DNA of 7,989 nucleotides from Clostridium sp. UBA6758 (GTDB taxonomy: Bacteria > Bacillota > Clostridia > Clostridiales > Clostridiaceae): assembly GCA_002453475.1 (NCBI GenBank), contig DKGY01000116.1:202872-210860 (forward strand), read 5' to 3'. The translations under genes were made by a program, and so were the position numbers. Of this stretch, positions 6,026 to 7,989 are shown in pieces; the stretch's first letter is position 1; each line of letters begins with the position of its first letter. The notes under the pieces were generated by a model. That model was not told the DNA's origin, did not search any database, and saw only the letters and a program-made list of their open reading frames with translations.

Positions 6026-6029
6026 ATAA

Positions 6030-6725
6030 TTATCTATTCATATTCTCAACATCTTGCCAACAAGCAGAAAGCAAAATTATACTCCCCAGAATAAATATAA
6101 CTAAAATTCCAAACATCCAATTTAAATTAGTAAGAGTATCAATATTAAAAACTTCTATTCCTAACATACATAGTGCCATTAAAATTATATTTCCTAATGT
6201 AATTCCTGACATAGCCTTATACCATTTTATTCTCTTAGCATAAACTAATATAATTGCTCCTATCACTTGCATTTGTAATACTAATAGAAATACTATAATG
6301 GTTATTGATTGTAAAATGGAACCCAAATAAACTATTCCAGAGGTTTCAGTTTTTATACTAACTAATAAGCCTACTAGTATACCCACTAAAAGATATATTG
6401 GAAAAATTATAAGCCACCCCTTAATTCCCTTCCAAAATAACTGTTTCTTACTAAAAGGCAAATTAGAAGTATTCAAGTATATCTTTTCTTTTCCCATTTG
6501 TGGACATATAGCTCCAAAAGCAAAGAAAGGATATATAGAAAAACCAAATAATGACATAGTAAATATTTGATTATATATAGTTTTTATAACTCGAAATTCT
6601 TCTTTGGTTCTTGGCTTAATATTTATAAAAAGTAATGAAACTACGCCTATTACTACAGCACTACTCATAAAAATTAGTATAACTGTATTTACATCATATA
6701 ACCAATTCTTTTTAATTTTTACCAT
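6030..6725 (-). CDS. ABC transporter permease, six-span, ABC-2-like
   Basis: A 231-residue membrane protein with about six hydrophobic segments (near 13-34, 56-74, 102-124, 135-161, 170-191, 202-222). A basic cytosolic stretch at 85-100 (NTSNLPFSKKQLFWKG) resembles the 'LP-S-K' loop of bacitracin/antibiotic-type ABC-2 permeases that contacts the ATPase. I chose the ATG at 6725 rather than 6731: AGGAGG at 6740-6735 lies 9 nt before the former and only 3 nt before the latter. The gene overlaps the ATPase gene by 14 nt, so the two products are made together. The substrate is not recognisable. The stop (6030-6032) falls only a few bases from the hydrolase remnant, so the 3' end may lie at an old deletion junction, although the last helix and polar tail (CWQDVENMNR) look complete. 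Confidence 0.75.
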   Translation of the reverse strand: MVKIKKNWLYDVNTVILIFMSSAVVIGVVSLLFINIKPRTKEEFRVIKTIYNQIFTMSLFGFSIYPFFAFGAICPQMGKEKIYLNTSNLPFSKKQLFWKGIKGWLIIFPIYLLVGILVGLLVSIKTETSGIVYLGSILQSITIIVFLLVLQMQVIGAIILVYAKRIKWYKAMSGITLGNIILMALCMLGIEVFNIDTLTNLNWMFGILVIFILGSIILLSACWQDVENMNR

Positions 6726-7410
6726 TCCCATACACCTCCTTATAAAGCTTAACCACTGATTTCCCTTCCATTCTTAGATCTTCTACCAGTAGATTTTTTT
6801 CTATCTTCCCATTCTTTAAAAGAATAACTCTATCAAGCATTCTTTCTATATCTGCTACTAAATGACTTGAAATTATCATAGTGCTTTCTGAACTAAAATT
6901 TTCTAAGACTATACTTATAACTTCTTCTCTAGCAATTAAATCAATAGATGCAAGAGGTTCATCCATGATGTATAACACTCCATCTATTCCTAATGCTAGT
7001 GCTAGATGTAGCTTTTCATTTTCTCCTTTTGACAAGTTCTTAACTTTATTATTCAAATCCAAATTAAACCTTTTTAGCATATTTAATGATTTTTCCACAT
7101 TAAAGGTTTTAAAATATTCCTCATAATAATCTACACATTCCCTTACCTTCCAGCTATGTGGCATTATTGGTGTATCATTCATATATCCAATTAGACCCTT
7201 ATCTTTATAATTAAAGGCTTTACCTTGAAAATAATATTCCCCGCTATCAAAGGATATCTGACCTCCCAATATTTTAAGGAAAGTACTTTTTCCCTCTGCA
7301 TTAGGAGCTAAAAGTCCTATTATTTCCCCCTTATTTATTTCTATATTTACATTATCAAGGATAACTTTATTATCATATACCTTATTTATATTAATTAATT
7401 TAATCACCAT
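6712..7410 (-). CDS. ABC transporter ATP-binding protein with atypical Walker A and signature
   Basis: A single-domain ATPase of 232 residues that would power the neighbouring permeases, probably for export. Numbered from the ATG at 7410: Walker A APNAEGKST (35-43), Q-loop region IGYMNDTPIMPHSW (74-87), signature LSKGENEK (126-133), Walker B LYIMDEP (146-152), D-loop SID (155-157) and H-loop SSHL (181-184). The catalytic E of Walker B and the H-loop His are kept. Walker A differs from GPNGxGKS/T (G to A twice, E before GKS), and the usual Q-loop Gln is not where expected (N/D instead). I chose the ATG at 7410, five nt after GGGGG, over the TTG at 7413, only two nt from it; GTG at 7407 also fits. 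The Shine-Dalgarno overlaps the stop of the upstream gene, nine nt away. The LSKGE-type signature and partners recall YtrB-like transporters usually run with a GntR-type regulator, which may lie upstream of the window. Confidence 0.88.
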   Translation of the reverse strand: MVIKLININKVYDNKVILDNVNIEINKGEIIGLLAPNAEGKSTFLKILGGQISFDSGEYYFQGKAFNYKDKGLIGYMNDTPIMPHSWKVRECVDYYEEYFKTFNVEKSLNMLKRFNLDLNNKVKNLSKGENEKLHLALALGIDGVLYIMDEPLASIDLIAREEVISIVLENFSSESTMIISSHLVADIERMLDRVILLKNGKIEKNLLVEDLRMEGKSVVKLYKEVYGNGKN

Positions 7411-7419
7411 CAATTCCCC

Positions 7420-7989
7420 CTATGCTATCTTTAATTTATCTATTTTTTTTAGAATATAGCAGCCTTCAATGATGCTTATTATAAAAAGTAACCTATCAAC
7501 TACACGTTGCCCCATTCCCTGTGTATCTAATGAAATCATAATAATTAAAATAGCTATACCTGTTAATAGTATTAGCATAGCTCCCCAAAACATATTTCCA
7601 TAAGTTTCGAGTAATTCACTCTTACCTTTCACATCTGCAATAATAAGAGGCAGTATTATAGCTCCACCTGATCCTATTCTACTAATATAATGTACCATTA
7701 TTTTAATTATATTTACTTCTCCAATTCCACCTATTAAAATCGCAAATATAATAGAAATTGCCATATACATTAGATAATACATACCATAAATTAAAAATAA
7801 ATTACTTATTTTTTTTCTATTACTTACAGGTGTTATATTTATTCTTATGGCCTTATATGAAAATATTTTCAAGTAATTTATAAAAAGTATGATTCCCAGT
7901 ACTATGGGCATAATTTCTTCCAATAAACCAGTAATAATATGAATTGGATAAATTAAGTTGTTTGCAACTGAACTTCCTGTTAAAGCTGT
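7420..7989 (-). CDS. ABC transporter membrane subunit (putative), N-terminus beyond window
   Basis: The frame is open from the right edge (7989) to TAG at 7420-7422 (189 residues visible), so the true start lies outside. A TTG at 7923 is inside this open frame and is not supported as a start: the 22 codons upstream (beginning TALTGSSVANNLIYP) continue without a stop. About five hydrophobic segments are visible (near 13-43, 62-87, 101-119, 132-153, 165-181 from the edge), with a basic loop at 51-62 (NITPVSNRKKIS). That loop resembles the ABC-2 permease loop also seen in the downstream permease. It ends 9 nt before the ATPase gene, so it is very likely a membrane partner of that ATPase. Substrate unknown. 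Confidence 0.65.
   Translation of the reverse strand, partial: TALTGSSVANNLIYPIHIITGLLEEIMPIVLGIILFINYLKIFSYKAIRINITPVSNRKKISNLFLIYGMYYLMYMAISIIFAILIGGIGEVNIIKIMVHYISRIGSGGAIILPLIIADVKGKSELLETYGNMFWGAMLILLTGIAILIIMISLDTQGMGQRVVDRLLFIISIIEGCYILKKIDKLKIA

Overview
The window is AT-rich (roughly 30% G+C by eye), and every convincing gene lies on the minus strand. Several genes use TTG or GTG starts behind strong purine-rich Shine-Dalgarno sites, and overlapping or nearly abutting genes are common. With a compact nadA-nadB-nadC operon and clostridial-looking protein families, this suggests a Clostridium-type Firmicute chromosome. Species cannot be fixed from the window.

Layout in the direction of transcription (right to left). 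(1) 7989-6030: a three-gene ABC exporter-like module, consisting of a multi-span membrane protein cut by the window edge, an ATPase with a degenerate nucleotide-binding site, and a six-span permease. (2) 6025-5755: a decayed piece of a serine hydrolase (class C beta-lactamase-like family). It lacks its N-terminus and the catalytic Ser and has a probable frameshift. (3) 5726-2534: the de novo NAD operon nadA-nadB-nadC, with a perfect TTGACA -35 box. Three GGTGT repeats spaced exactly 12 bp overlap the -10 box (a candidate repressor site), and a rho-independent terminator follows nadC. (4) 2520-2401: a GC-enriched (about 41%) intergenic element with two long stems, immediately upstream of rluF. 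It is the least explained object in the window. (5) 2370-1693: rluF-type 23S rRNA pseudouridine synthase. (6) 1644-856: a good promoter, a small zinc-ribbon membrane protein, a DUF2085 membrane protein and a bidirectional-looking terminator. (7) 771-1: a FUSC-like membrane protein whose C-terminus lies beyond the left edge.

Functionally, NadA, NadB and NadC convert L-aspartate through iminoaspartate and quinolinate to nicotinate mononucleotide, and they are translated from one message by coupling or overlap. The other genes are unrelated housekeeping or membrane functions. No mobile element, tRNA, rRNA or CRISPR array was seen, and there is no gene-free stretch longer than 300 bases. The longest is 2371-2602, which holds the nadC terminator and the structured element.
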